In this document: in pieces, positions 1 to 12,770 of the stretch
How positions within the stretch are numbered: position 1 is the first letter of the stretch
Layout of the letters: each line of letters begins with the position of its first letter
DNA from: Pipra filicauda
Lineage: Eukaryota; Chordata; Aves; Passeriformes; Pipridae
Assembly (NCBI RefSeq): GCF_003945595.2
Contig: NW_024104378.1
Span: 744,001 to 808,000 of the forward strand
Reading direction: 5' to 3'
DNA: 64,000 nt
The notes under the pieces: model-generated
Seen by the model: only the letters and a program-made list of their open reading frames with translations
The model's database searches: none
Told to the model about the DNA's origin: nothing
Made by a program: the position numbers and the translations under genes

Positions 1-2849
1 ATTGAAGAAATCAAAGAAAGCAAATTAAGCTAGATGTGAATATCTGTTCCCAACAAGGTGGCAGCTCTGCCGGTCTCTGTGGCTTCAGAGTTGTTGGCAT
101 GACCACCCCTTGCCCACCCAACAGAAGCTGTTGGATGTCATGTCAGTTTGCATTTGCCCTTGATTCGCCTGTTACTGGCGGTGCACATTCTGCAGTAGCT
201 TTATTATCTCCTTTCCAGCAGCAACACAACAGCAGGCAACAGCAGCTCCAAGGACAAGGATGTCCAAGCACCTCTCCGGACTCTGGTGGAAAGGAGGACA
301 GCTCATAACCAGTGTGGTAAGCTCTGTGCTATAGACATATTGCCATGGCCTCTTGCAACCAGAACAACTCTGTGACCTGGTCTTAGTACCACCAACAGAG
401 ACAAAAGGCTAGCTCTGAAAATGGAAATTTGTGTCCTCTTGGGTTACCCAAAGCCAAGAGTTTTGAGCATTTCTGCTGTTTAAAGTTTGCAAAACTTTCT
501 CTTGGTGCTGAGACAGAAAACATTACTGCAGTGCAAGGTATTACTTTTCTCTCTGTGGTCCTTGCCAGAAAACATATAACTGCCAATAAAGAGGCCACAC
601 AGATTCATTAGCTTGTTGTTTTCATTTTAATACTATTTTTGGCTTCTCTTGAACAAATCAATCTTAACTTTACAATTTTAAATAGTTGCTGTGTACCCAA
701 ATTCAGGTAATTTTGCAGACTTTAACTCCTTCAGGAATGACAGCAGATGAAAGCCAAATCTGTTACTATTTTGTCATGAAATATTTTTTGGGAAAGTAAA
801 TATAGAAGCTGACTAAAGCACTATTCTCAAGACTGTTTATTGCTATTCTCTAAAAAGAAATGAATAAACAAGGCCTCCCTGAACATTCAACTGACACGAT
901 TTCACCAGAAGTTGTTAAAGAATGGCTCCACTTTAAACAGGAAGTCGGAGAAAAATTGGCACCTGTTTTTTACAGTTTCATCCCTCCATCCTCTTTCAAA
1001 GATATGGGTGAGCTCCATACCATTGCTCTTACCCATGAAAGGGAAACTCCATAGGGTTTAGAGGCTAAAAAAATGCAATTTCCTATACAGAGCAATCTGG
1101 AACATAATCTGATATCCATCAGCAACAGGGATGGTGTTGCCTGGTAAACAGTAATGGAAATATAGAGAAGAAAATGCCCTTAGCTGAGATTTTCTTGAAC
1201 TTCCAGCAGAAAAGTAAAGTTACATGTGAAGAGCTAAAAGTATTTCCTTGATCAAAAAATAATAACCCATGGTTTTTTTCCTTAGTAATAAGGAACAAAG
1301 AATATGTCCCGACAGTAGAACTATTTTTGCCAGTGAGCTACCATTTAATGCATGTACTAGCCCTATATGCTGTGTTTAGCTTGCAATAGGCAAACCCTAG
1401 GAAGAATTATTCAAGAAACTTCAGCTGTTAAAAAATTTAGAAGAACTAGGAATATCAAAAGATGTGCAGAATTGTAAGATTCACTGCACACAATTATAGC
1501 TTTGTTATCCTATTAATTTAGAAAACAACCCATCTGTAGCTATTTTAAAAGCAGTATCTGATAGCCAATTCCATTTTTGTCTTTCCAAAATAGGATTCTG
1601 TCTGTATTTCATAAAAATTAACACCTTTGTATATATTTTCATAATTTCTTCTCAGAAGAGAATTGCATTACCATTCCTTAATCTCAGGGATGATTAGGCA
1701 TCAAGAATGAAAGAATAACCTGGTAATAACTAAAATTTCACATACAGATTCATAACCATCTATATATTGGAACAAAACTCTGCTTCCACAGACGGCAGAT
1801 TATGTAGGAATTCTGTAAAATTCAGTACTTAAGCAGATAATTAGTCAGAGTTGCACTGGTTTTTTGTATAACATTTTTTGTTCAGTTACTTTCTCTCTGT
1901 GCCTCTAAAATAATGCAACTGATGACAGAATACCATAGATCTTCACTTTCTATTAAAGTCAGAAGGTCTGAATAGACAAAGTGTTCTCACCATAACTCAA
2001 AGTAACTTTCGTCTGATTAAATGCATGATTCAAATTACTAAATGTTAAGGTCCTAAGTCTTCCATCTAGTCAGTACAGAGAGGTAAATACTTCAAAGGAA
2101 CTAATTAGAGCAACTAAGAAAACAGTGTGAATGGTTACCCAATGTCAGTAGCTCAGTTAATGAAGAAAAATTCTTTTGTAGAAATAAGTTTCTGTATTGA
2201 TTTATAAACTCAAAATTAAATACTGCCGTTTTGTAGTTATTTGTGATGTTAAGTGTCTGCACCTTGGCATATGCTTTCCTCTAGACTTCAGGTAAGAAAA
2301 TCAAAGCAAGTTGATATTCAGGTAAACACACAGAGGGATAAGAAATCTTGTCTGAAACTATTTAAGAGAACACTATGGGAACTGTGACCCTAATGTGTTC
2401 GCGATGAGATCCAAGCTTGCTTAATTAGTTAGATCCACAAATTAGTAGCTACGGATATCTCAGAGAGCAAAAATTCACAGTACTGCTTTAAACTGAAAAT
2501 ATTGAGCAACTTCATTTGGGAGTGCTTGGTAGCTTTCTTCTGGTTCATTATTAAGGAAAAGAACCTCTCTCAAATGATTCTGAGTACAATCAGAAATGTA
2601 ATCCCCTATGAAATGCACTGGGAAGTGTAGGCTAAAAACTCAATAAAATAAGCAGAACATCCAAGGTGCCAAGGGCAGATGGAGCACAGCCTGGTTAAAA
2701 ACATCTGGGCAGAATGCAGCCCTTTGGATAACAGTCTGAACAGTCAAATTTCTAGGTTACTGTTAAAGTCTGAAATCAATCAGGAATGGGAGCTTGTAAA
2801 GAGAGCCAGAGATCATACAGGAAGAGCAGAGAAAGGAAAAGTACGGGGA
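1..2849. other. AT-rich unique DNA, no gene recognised
   Basis: No recognisable protein, RNA gene or repeat was found here. The longest open frame (36-308, plus) has 90 codons and no motif I know, and stop codons are frequent in all frames. The stretch may be intergenic or intronic. The right boundary is where CR1 similarity starts, and the 200 bases before it could hold a further decayed part of that CR1. Confidence 0.6.
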
Positions 2850-3615
2850 GGGGTTGCTGATACACCAGAGATTGCACTGCCATCCAGAGGGACCTCAACA
2901 GACTGGAAAAATGGACTGACAGAAACCTCAAGAAACTCAACAAAGGGAAATACAAAATCCTGCACTATGTGGAGAATAATCCCATGAACCAGTACAGAGG
3001 GCTATTTGACCAGAAGCCAGCTCTACAGAAAAGGACCCCGAGGTCCTAGTGTTCACCAAGCCGACCATGAGCCAGCAATGCGCCCTCATGCCAAAATGGT
3101 CATCAGTATCCTGGGCTGCATGAGGTAGAGCATTACCAGCAGGTTAAGAGAAGTGGTGCTTCCTCTCTTCTCAGCTCTGGTGAGACACATCTGAAATACT
3201 GGGTCCAGGTCAGGGCTTCCCAGCACATGGAAGACAGGAACATGTCACAGTGAATCCAGAAAAAAGTCAAAACACTGTTGAGGGGACTGGAGGATCTTTC
3301 ATGACCATAGAGCTGAAACTGTTCAGCCTGGAGAAGAAATAAAGAAGGAGCAAGATTTTTCTTGGTGGTGCCCACTAACAGGACAAGAGGCAATGGGCAC
3401 AAATTAAATGCCATGATATTTCATCTTAACATAAGAAAAAGAATAGTTACCTGTACCCAAACACTGGCACAGGTTGCCCAGAGGGGTTGTGGAGTCTCCA
3501 TCCCTGGACGTATTCAGACCCTGACTGGACACAGTCCTCTAGCTCACCCTGCATTAGCATTGATGTTGGACTACATGATATCTGGAGGGGTCCCTTACAA
3601 CTTCAGTTATTCTAT
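2850..3615 (+). mobile_element. CR1 LINE fragment, 3' part of ORF2 and 3' end
   Basis: The plus strand follows the avian CR1 consensus in order. A segment like the end of the RT region (around 2870-2960) leads into 'atgagccagcaatg' near 3067 and 'cctgggctgcatgagg' near 3110. The block ending 'gttcagcctggagaag' follows near 3320, then 'aggacaagaggcaatgggcac' near 3380 and 'caggttgcccagaggggttg' near 3470. The copy ends near 'ggtcccttacaacttcag' at about 3605, with only a poor relic of the terminal octamers. It is 5'-truncated, as most CR1 copies are, and all frames are broken. Orientation and family are clear; the 5' boundary is uncertain. Confidence 0.85.
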
Positions 3616-4544
3616 GCACCATTTTGTCCTATGTGATGATTTTAAGAAAAAAACAGACTCTCATTTGAATGCAGAGCATTTTGTCTCATTTAAAGTGACA
3701 GTTGTGCTGGACACTATGTGCCAGTCTGTGTGAGATACCAACTTCCATGAACCATGCTTAAAAACAATATTGCAGATTTAAAATGTATTAGATGATCTAA
3801 TAAAAAAAATTACTGCTACCCACAAACATGGTCTAGCTCAGCTCTGCACAGTCACTATTCAAAATTAAATGATAGTTCTGCAGCAGGAGTTTTTTATTTG
3901 GGGATAAAGCTTTTTAATTGTTCTTTACCTATTCTTGTTTTTGTATGGCTGCTAATGTCTTTATAAAATGACAAGTAGATGAGAGATATTGTTCTTTATT
4001 AGTAACAAAATGTATTACAAGAGAGGTACATCTGCAAAGAGCTGTGCTGGGAACTGAGTGTCCTTCCTTAACTGTAAAGGGAGAATTCCTCAAACTACAG
4101 ACATTGGGGCATTACAGAAATTACATCCATTCTCCTGGGTATAATTTACATAAATTGTAAAATCAAAGTGGAAAGCTGAAATAAAAAGAGTAACTTATAT
4201 GAAGGGGAGAGATAGTCTTTTTTGGTTATGACAGTAATTTTTTATTTCCCAAACCAATGTGTGATTTGGTATAGTATTTTCTGAAATCATTTGCAAGCCA
4301 TATAGCTAAGGATCAAACCATTACATTTAGGATTGTAAGATAAACAGCACTGTTACAGCAGAAATGTTTTTTCTCCAATCCCTTGCACCACATCCAAGAG
4401 GTACAGACACAGAACAATTTCATCAGTGGGGAAAGTTTGTGTTTAGCCTTGAAAAGACAAAGCTTAGGGGGCATCTGACTGCTGTCATCAGTTACCAACA
4501 CTGAAGGTTTGAAGAAAACAGAACCAGGTTTTCTCAATATGTGC
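3616..4544. other. Unique DNA between two CR1 copies
   Basis: This is AT-rich sequence with no recognised gene or repeat. The longest frames are under 75 codons and overlap on both strands without a recognisable protein. Confidence 0.55.
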
Positions 4545-4800
4545 AGAAGAAAGGCAAGAGGCGATGGTCTCAGGTTGAAGCAAGGGAAATTACAAAATAT
4601 GTCCCCTTTGAGGGCAATGAAACACAGGTCTGGACTGCCCAGACAGCTGTGGGATCTCCATCTTCAGGAAATCAAAACTCAGACAGACAAGGTGCCAAAC
4701 AGCCTGCTCTAACTTTGAAGTTAGCTGTGCTTTGAGCAGGGAGTTAGACTAAATGATGCCCAAATGTCCCTTCCAAAGTGAACTATTGGTTCTACTATGT
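4545..4800 (+). mobile_element. CR1 LINE 3' fragment, strongly diverged
   Basis: The order of blocks matches a CR1 3' end on the plus strand. 'aggcaagaggcgatggtctcaggttg' type sequence near 4551-4577 is followed by 'ctgcccagacagctgtgggatctccatc' type sequence near 4636-4663. It ends with 'gttagactaaatgatgccc' and 'tgtcccttccaaagtgaac' before a degraded terminal repeat near 4795. Two overlapping short open frames in this stretch are relics of the ORF2 C-terminus and 3' UTR, not genes. Divergence is higher than in the copy at 38.98-40.27 kb, suggesting an older insertion. Confidence 0.75.
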
Positions 4801-7800
4801 AATTGCAACTCAAATATTTGTTATAGACCCCAGTCCAATATATCTCTCAAAATAAATCTACTAGAGACATTAGAGGAGTATAATTTGTTTCCTTGCTCAA
4901 TCTAGTTATGAAAGATACCGATAATATAAAATTATTGACAGGAGAAAAAAATAGATAACAGCTGTAGTTGCAGCTCTGTTCTCTGGGAAATATGTTTTAG
5001 TGTTCTTCCTTTGTCCTTTTTCAAATGCAATCTCCTGGAATTTAGGCAGTTGTTTAAAATGACACTTCAGTGTTTTTTTTTTAATTCAGTTGCCTTTTAT
5101 CACAAGACTATCAAGTCAAGAACTATTATTAACACAAAATACATGTCAAGAGAAAATGGTGTTCTCTATGTTCCTCACTTAGATATTTTTATACCAAATA
5201 TCTCTTTCTTCAAGATGCTATTGAAACTATAAGATAAACATGTTGGATAATGATAAAAGATACAAATGGAAATGAGTCAATGGACCTGAAATTTTATGGA
5301 GAAAATGTCCTTTGTGATACAGAGGCTCCTGGATAGATCAAAGCTTGGGAAGTCACCTGGGAAACAATGTTTTGAAGAACAGCTCCAAGGTAGTAATCCT
5401 CTAGCTTGAAGTCAGAGGCAAAAAATGAATGTAGAAAAAATAGTTGCAGAACCCATTAGAAGACGAGATCAATAATATTAACTATAGTCCAGAATCAGGC
5501 TGGTAAATGAGAGAAATACACGCAGAGGAAAAACACAATGAGTCCCAAAAGTTGTGAACTTCACTTGACTCTGGTAAATATTTCTGTCAGTCTTTTAAGG
5601 CCTGTTGTAACTCTTGTGGAACCGAATGGAAAATTAAGCAAGGGCTATTTGTTCCTTGCATTATTCAAAAACTAATAGTAATCTCTTCTAGTGTTTTATT
5701 ATTGCCATAGATTAGGTTGTCTGTAGTACTAATTGAGTAGAGTCCTGCTGACTACAGAGAAAATCAAAACAGCTTAACTGAATCTCTGATTAATAATAAT
5801 AAAAAAATAAATCTCCCTTTATATGAAAGTATTGCCTAACTTTTAAAATTAAAATTAAAAACTTGAATTTCACTCCTTGGAGTCTTTCATATGGAATTGT
5901 TCCTGCTTACAGATCCACCATGGGCAAACTGGAACAACATGAGGGAGAACTCATCTGGAGTGAATAAGTTTTTCATCAGTGAATTAAGCCCTGTGTGCAG
6001 TAGGAGATGTTCTTTCTATTTGTTCTCCAAAGTATCCCAGTTTTCAAGGGAGTATTCCTTTAAAAATGGGTGAAATTCTATCAGTGTGATAGCAATATAT
6101 TGTTTTTATGGAAATATTAATGGAGGAGGAGAATCAGATAGAAGCAGCTGCATGTCTGGGTCAGAGGAGGCTGAAATCTAATCTAATTCCATCATCCAAA
6201 ACAGTGGTGTCCTCATGACAGCCACAGACCAAATAGTCTTCTTCCACAAAACTGGGAGCACTGGAAATAAGGAGAACAGGCAATCTCACACCAGCTTTAG
6301 GGAGAGACCGAATGCTTATTGCTTGAAGAAAAACTGGCATCTGCTCTAGTGAGGAATACACGCACATGTTACTGGCTGTCTTATAGGAGGAAAAGACTGG
6401 AGATAGTAATTGAAAGTTGAACCATTCAAAGAAGCACAAAGTGCCCTTCAATCCCAGCACCCTGACCACTCCAAAGGCTCAATCAACCCCAGACCTGTGG
6501 TCCCTCCAGTATCCAGCCACAGACCTGTCCTACTCATTTGCTAGTCTGGCTTGAAGCTTGCTGGCAGATTGCATACAGGCCTCACACATCAGATGTTTAG
6601 GAACAAAGTTCAAAAAGGAGAGATAGAGACTGAGGTACTCAGATGCAGAGCCTGGACAGGTGAACATACTGACCAGCACCTGATTACACATGGTTATTCC
6701 CATAACCTTTTTTCCCCACACTTGTGTCTTTCATGTCTACCTTGATGCCTCCTTTTGGTTCTTCCTCTAAATCATCCATAATAAGTTAAACAGTTGCACA
6801 TTTCCCCTCAACTTTCCCATAAGACACATAATAATTTTCCTTTCCTTCTTCTTACCTTTACAAAGTTGCATCTAAACATCTGACTCTTCAAGGTTGTACT
6901 TGAATAGTTCAGTAAGTGCCCCATCAATCAGTTTTTTCAGGTTTCTGTATCTGTGTGTTTGATTTATTTATTTTCCTGTTTCTTGTCCTTGGCTTTTATG
7001 CCAAATAGCTATTAACTAGCTATCCTAACAAGGTAAACATTAGGACAACAGAGTCTTAAAGATAAATGGGCTACAGACTGCCTAATAATTTCTCTCAACT
7101 AATCCAAAAGCATGGTTTGGAAGATGCCCAGCACCAGCAGCTCCTACTAGCTTGAACCCCAGGTAGGGATGCTGAATACAGGGGGTGTCAGGACCTTCTG
7201 TCTTCAAGTGCAGCTGGTGAAATCCCAGCTTTGCACTCCAACATTCTCTGAACACAATTGTTTCAGGGCCTCAACCCCTCCAGTAACAACCTGGTTTGCC
7301 ACAGGTACTTTGAGGGTGACTTATGTCATGCAATTCGAAAGGTTGAACAACTTGTGTGAACTCATCACTAAGTTTCCTCCATAAAGACAGAAAGGCAATC
7401 CCAGAAGATGAGACATTTTGCTTTTCCTGTCTACCCACCTCAGGATGAAACAAAACCCCTTCTGGAGATTTTCTTGTCTCTATTAACTGCAGAGGAGTCA
7501 AAGCAATCAACCTCGTCTAAACATCTCACTTTCCAATAGCATGGTCAGCTCTGATAAGTTCCACCTTTATGTGGAGAGGTGGAACTTATCTATGTGTGCA
7601 GCACTTCTTGTGTGACTGTAATCAAACCTTTTTATCTGTCTGTGCCCAACAGCCTCTCTGGAGCCCCTTTTTTTCTCAAAGGATTATCTGTCACACACAT
7701 CATGCGCAGTATTAGGCACAGTGAGGCCAGCAATGGACATCAGCAAGGAAACCCACATGCTTTCTCCTCTTCTCAAGATGTCATGCAGCTGGACAGAAAC

Positions 7801-10410
7801 AGGTAAGGCAACCGACTGTTCAACATGCTCAAAGCTATGGGAACATGCTGATTTCTACACAAACGCTGTTGTTACTAGTTATTATTATGCAAGTAGTTAA
7901 TATATTAGTAATATATTTGTATCCTGGAAAATGCACACATTTAAATGTCTTTAAAAACACCAAATGAAAGAGTAAGACAAATGAAATGAGGAAAAAAATA
8001 TTCTGTAACATGTGCTGTACTTGTGTCGCAGCAAATGGCACATTATTCCTCGAAACCTCCCTCACTGTGGTGTGTCAGTGCTCCAGGTTCACTCTTCAGT
8101 GGGTGGAATTCCACCAAGCTCTTCCATAAGGGGTGAGCAAAAGCCAAAATACCCTGAAGAGTACTCTGGTTGGGAAGTTGCTCCCCACACACATATTCAT
8201 GAAGTGGAATTTTGTTTGTCATTCAGGGAGAAAACTCCTCTCAAATTACTTGTTCTCTTCTCAGAGGGAAGAGAAAATATTAGTTTGTTTTCCTTACAAA
8301 ATTTTGTGCACTTGATTATTGCTTGAAGTATTGAAAGACTACACTAAAGACTCTATTCAGTTATGAGTTCAGAAACCATAAGCATATGCATAAGCACTTA
8401 GTATGCACTTAAAGACTGGCATGGAGATAAGTGCAGAAGGTCAGAGTTAGACCCAATCATGGATGGATGGACAAAGAAATATAGGGTCACCTGTGCTGGA
8501 GAAGTTGATAGGAGATGTCAATGAGGGAAATTTGGGGTGGATGTAGAAATGGAGGTGGAGGTAATAGTGGGAATTCCCTTTGCTAAGGTAAATGCTAAGA
8601 CTGAGTGAAGATTTATTGGGTTGAAAAAGATTCAAATCAGCCACATAAGAATAGTAGTATCAGAGGGAGAGCGAGACAAGAGGGAAAGGAGTGGAACTTC
8701 AGCATAGAAGAGAAATATGGGTCTTTATTTAGCTAACATCTGTGAGGAGTGATAAATGAAACTTGAAACTACAGTGAGAAGGCAGAGAAGGAGAGAGGAC
8801 ACAAGGAGTCGGAAGGCCAGAGCGTCCCCTGGCAGTGTAAAGATGACTGGAATGGATAGGACCACAACAGTTACATGTTTATGTGGAGTAAGTGCATAAT
8901 GAAAGTCCCACGGTCTATCACCACTGATCATTGATTCTTATTTTTGTTTTCTTTTCCAATACTGGAATCAAACAGGATGATTTTCTATCACCTTTCCTAG
9001 AAAAGACAAAAATATAGAGACTTCTGAACAGATTCCATGTATCTGGCATAATTTTTTTGTTGCTGAGATAAGAACATTTGCTTTTTCTTCTGGGATTTAA
9101 TTGTTCTTTTGGATTTTTTTTCTTTTGGTTTCACTTGTTTTGTTCATGTGCTGTAGGCTTCCAATGCTTGAAATATGAATAACATCCTATGCTTGTAATT
9201 CACAAGATAAATTTTGTTGCAGTTTCCTTCTGCTAGATTGGGTAAATCCTAACTTCAGTAGTTTTAGAAGGCAGGTTTTGAGCAGACTCTGTAGTTTTAT
9301 AACTCTCAGGTAGAACCTGAGAGCCTTGGTGTTTCTACACCACTTAAACTTTTTTTTTTGTGGATATTATTTCTAAATTCTCATGCTTCTTTTTTGGTAT
9401 TGTTCCAAGGGAAATAAAATTCCATATATAGAAGTGGAAGCAAATGGGATTTTGGAGATCACTGTCACATTCAATTTTTGCATGTGAACTCCTCATGGCT
9501 AAAGCTGCTTGTTACATCCTTGCTGGAACCCTATGAGAGCTCTTAACACCAGCTTTTGAAAAAGATCAGTTCTCTGTTCACTGTGCTGAGCACCGTCTTA
9601 TATTGTACGAAATCCACCAGGGAAAACTGGATATTCAGCTACAATTTTTGTCAGAGCTGCAGACACCAACACAAAGCAATTATGCTTGCAGACACACTCC
9701 TTGCAGAAGGTGCACATGCCTTGTCTCATTGCCATTCTAAAGGAGTCTTGGCTGATCATTTTGGGAATTCAGCCCTTCTGCTGTCAAATACTATTCCATC
9801 CCACATCAAATGCACCACTTCTGGCAGGGTAGCTTATGTGTCTGAGCTTAAAACTAGTTCTACAATTGTTTCAGCAAGTTAAATATGACAGCACAAGTGT
9901 CTGTATGCAATGAGCACTTTGGAAACAGAGGTTCAGAGAAAGAGAATTCAATTCAATCAGAACTCCTCTTCGAAGAAAATACCTGTACTCCTTTTAGCTT
10001 CTGCCAAAATGTAGGGTTTGAGTCCCACATTTCATGGGTGCCATCAGCTAGCCTTCCTCTAAACTCCAGGGAAGTAGGACTTTATTTTTCTTCATTAAAC
10101 AGCAGAAAGTCACAGGGATGTTCTGAGATCTGCTTCCCATGTGAACTTCCAAGCACCCTGTGCTTCCATACTGACACAAAGACCCACTTGCCTACTGGGA
10201 CCTACGAGGCCCACACCAGGAGTTGGCTCTGGGATATATTATAAAGGGGGAGTCTTAGTGTGCTCCTATGAGAAGTCTTTTTGTTATTGCAAATTCAGCC
10301 TTGAAATACATCTGAAGAGAATCACCGATGTATTATTATAAGGAGGTGGCAGAAGCCTTACAGTATGTATGATGAATGTGTCAAATTCTGACTCTTCACT
10401 TGAGGTGACG
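4801..10410. other. 5.6 kb AT-rich unique DNA
   Basis: No gene was recognised. The stretch holds a perfect 14-bp inverted repeat (7553-7590, listed separately) and a moderately purine-rich plus strand around 8.45-8.90 kb. The longest frames (119 codons at 9885-10244 plus, 108 codons at 9556-9882 plus) show no recognisable domain and no convincing splice context, and I regard them as chance. Confidence 0.55.
7553..7590. repeat. Perfect 14-bp inverted repeat (hairpin)
   Basis: The left arm 'gataagttccacct' (7553-7566) and right arm 'aggtggaacttatc' (7577-7590) are exact reverse complements, separated by a 10-base loop (7567-7576). The pairing stops sharply at both outer ends. It is not part of any repeat I recognise. 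The total length (38 nt) is shorter than a usual microRNA precursor. Confidence 0.9.
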
Positions 10411-10975
10411 TAGAATCATAGAATGGCTTGAGTTGGAAGAGGCCTTAAAGATCACCTAGTTCCAACTCCCTGACATGGGCAGGGACACCTTTCACTAGAT
10501 CAAGTTGCCCAGAGCTCCATCCAGCCTGGCCCCTCCCAGGGATGGGGCATCCACAACTTCTCTGACCAACCTGTTCCAGTGTGTCACTACCCTCACATTA
10601 AAGAATTTTTTCCTAATATCTAATATAAACCTACTCTCTTTCAGTTCAAATCCATTTCCCCTTGTCCTGTCACTACATGCTCTTGTAAAAAGTCCCACTT
10701 CATCTTTCTTTGAGGGTCCCTTCAGGTACTCAAAGGCAACAATTAGGTCACCCCTAAGCCTTCTCTTTTACAGACTGAACAACCCTGATTCTCTCAGCCC
10801 TTTGTCACAGGAGACACACTCCATCTCTGTGATCAACTTGGTAGCCCTCCTCTGGACTCGCTCTAACATGTAAATGTCCTTCTTGTTCTGAGACCTCAGA
10901 ACACAGGTGGGATCTCACTAGAGCAGAGAATAGGGTCAGAATTACCTCCCTCAACCTGTCGTCCACACTCCTTTT
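10411..10975 (-). mobile_element. CR1 LINE, 3' half of a copy split by a nested CR1
   Basis: On the plus strand the copy opens with the reversed CR1 tail ('agaatcatagaatggcttgagttgg') at 10412, then the standard reversed 3' UTR and ORF2 C-terminus blocks. These include 'actagatcaagttgccc' near 10494, 'gatggggcatccacaac' near 10541, 'ccccttgtcctgtcac' near 10658 and 'tcctctggactcgctc' near 10848. It breaks off at 10975 within 'cacactccttttcac', where the consensus continues toward 'ttggctttctgggctgcaag'. That continuation is found at about 12447, so a second CR1 has been inserted into this one. A 67-codon minus-strand remnant (10495-10698) keeps the ORF2 C-terminal pattern, including RHWNRL-like and PSL motifs. 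Confidence 0.9.
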
Positions 10976-12446
10976 CACAGAATCACAGAATATTCTGAGT
11001 TAGAAGGGACCCACAAGGATCATCGAGTCCGGCTCCTGGTCCTACACAGCACCATTCCCAAGTGTCACACCATGTGCCTGAGGGCATTGTCCAAATGATT
11101 CTTGAACTCAGACAGGCTTGGTGCTGTGACCACTTCCCTGGGGATCCTGTTCCAGTGCCCAGTCACCCTCTGGGTGAAGAACCGTTTTCTAATATCCAAC
11201 CTAAACCTCCCCTGACACAACTTCAGGCTATTCCCTCGGTCACCTCAGAGAAGAGATCAGTGCCTGCCCCTCCTCTTCCCCTCACAAGGGGACTGTGTCC
11301 AAGTCATTGATGAAGATGTTGAAGAGCACAGGGCCCAATATGGATCCCTGGAGAACCCCACTAGTGACAGGTGACCAGTCTGATGCTACCCAATTCACTA
11401 TTACCATCTGTGCTTGACCCATGAGCCAATTGCTCACTCACTGCATGATGTGTTTATTCAGCTGTGTGCTGGACATTTTGTCCAGAAGGATCCTGTGAGA
11501 GACAGTATCGAAAGCTTTACTGAAATCCAAAAAATTACATCAACTGGCATCCCTTGATCAACTGGGTGGGTTACCTTTTCATAGAAGGAAATCAGATTTG
11601 GTAAGCAGGACTTTCCTCTCATGGAGTCTTGCTGGCTGTGACCAATGACTGCATTGTCTCTCAGGTGTTTTTCAATACCTCCCAGAATAATCCTCCCCAT
11701 AACTTTACCAAGCCCTGGAGTGAGACTGACAGGCCTGTTGTTTACGGGCTTCTCCTTCCTGGTCTTCTTGAAAATCAGGACAACCTTCACCAGCTTCCAG
11801 TCAGGTGGGACCTCTCCAGATTCCCAAGACTGCTCAAAAATCATCGACACAGGTTTTGTGATGACATCAGCTAGCTCTTTGAGGATTCTGTGAATCCCAT
11901 CAAGGCCTATAGATTTGTAGAGATCCACCTGGAGCAGCAGATCCCACAGAATTTCAGGGTTCACTGGGAGTTAATAATTCTTGCAGTCATGGTCCTCTAG
12001 CTCAGGGCACTGAGACCCCATTGGTCCATCATCTATGTTGAAAACAGAGGCAAAGAAACTGTCAAACATCTCTGCCTTGTCTCTGTTCCTGTTTGTGAGG
12101 TGACCATCCTCATCCTGTAATGGGCTAATGACATTTCTATACTGCTTATTGCCATTAATATATTTGAAAAAACTCTTTTTATTGTCTCCCACATTTCTGG
12201 CAGCTTCAACTCCAGCTGAGCTTTAGCCGCATGAATTTTCTCCCTACAGCAGCAAGCTTTGGCCACATGAATTTTCTCCTCTCTGAATTCTTCCCCTGTC
12301 ACTTGATTTTGTTTCCACTGGGCATACACCTTCCTTTTTTTCCTTATTTCTAAGAGAAGATCCCTGCTCAGCCCAGCTAGCCTTCTGCCTCATCTGCATG
12401 ACTTCTGACATTTGGGAATTGCCTGCTCCTATGCCCTTGGGAGGTG
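10976..12446 (-). mobile_element. CR1 LINE inserted into another CR1; RT domain remnants
   Basis: A new CR1 3' tail ('agaatcacagaatattctgag') starts at 10979, inside the host CR1. Reading leftward on the minus strand, the element contains a 3' UTR, then a jump near 11285-11300 straight into reverse-transcriptase sequence. The consensus segment coding the C-terminal part of ORF2 is missing there. The upstream RT region continues to about 12446. The remnants at 11458-11964, 11971-12192, 12033-12329 and 12244-12456 lie in shifting frames. A frameshift falls in the conserved block that normally reads LDFSKAFDTVSH (around 11500-11545). The copy is dead. Confidence 0.9.
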
Positions 12447-12456
12447 ATAGATACAA
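11458..12456 (-). pseudogene. CR1 ORF2 reverse-transcriptase remnant (frameshifted)
   Basis: The minus strand reads as successive pieces of a CR1 ORF2 polyprotein. Upstream is the linker region, with KKSFFKYI and FFASVF-like motifs (11971-12192 and neighbours). Then comes the start of the RT domain, with 'PPDWKLVKVVLIFKK', 'NNRPVSL', 'GKVMGRII' and 'SCLPNLISFYEKVT' in one frame (11458-11964). The next block, which should carry the first catalytic aspartate, is out of frame, and the frames overlap around 12033-12192. In an active CR1 this protein is an endonuclease/reverse transcriptase that copies the element RNA at a nicked target. Here it cannot be made. Confidence 0.88.
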
Positions 12457-12770
12457 TTGGCTTTCTGAGCTGCAAGCTCATGAGCTGCCGGCTCATGTCC
12501 AGTCTCTCATCCCCAAGTCCTTCTTGTCAGGGCTGATCTCCATCTGTTCATCCCTCAGTCTGTGTTGATACCAAGGGTTGCCCCAACTCAGGTGCAGCAT
12601 CTTGCACTTGCTTTTATTAAGTCTCATGGTATTCCCATGGGCCCACTTCTCAAGCTTGTTCAGGTCCCTCTGGATGGCATCCTGTCCTTCAGGTGTGTCG
12701 ACTGCACCACTCAGCTCGGTGTCATCAACATATCTGACATCAACATATCTGTCTGCAGGGAATACCTATA
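12447..12770 (-). mobile_element. CR1 LINE, 5' part of the split host copy
   Basis: From about 12447 the plus strand resumes the reversed CR1 consensus that stopped at 10975: 'ttggctttctgagctgcaag', then 'gagctgccggctcatgtcc', 'cccaagtccttcttgtcagg', 'cttgcacttgcttttatt', 'caggtccctctggatggc' and 'ctcggtgtcatcaac' at about 12714-12730. Similarity then ends in a small tandem duplication at 12723-12752. That order is exactly what follows the 10411-10975 piece in an uninterrupted copy. The junction is accurate to perhaps 10 bases. Confidence 0.85.
12723..12752. repeat. 15-bp tandem duplication
   Basis: Two adjacent 15-base units beginning 'catcaacatatctg' differ only at the last base (12723-12737 and 12738-12752). 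They sit at the 5' limit of recognisable CR1 sequence. Confidence 0.85.
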
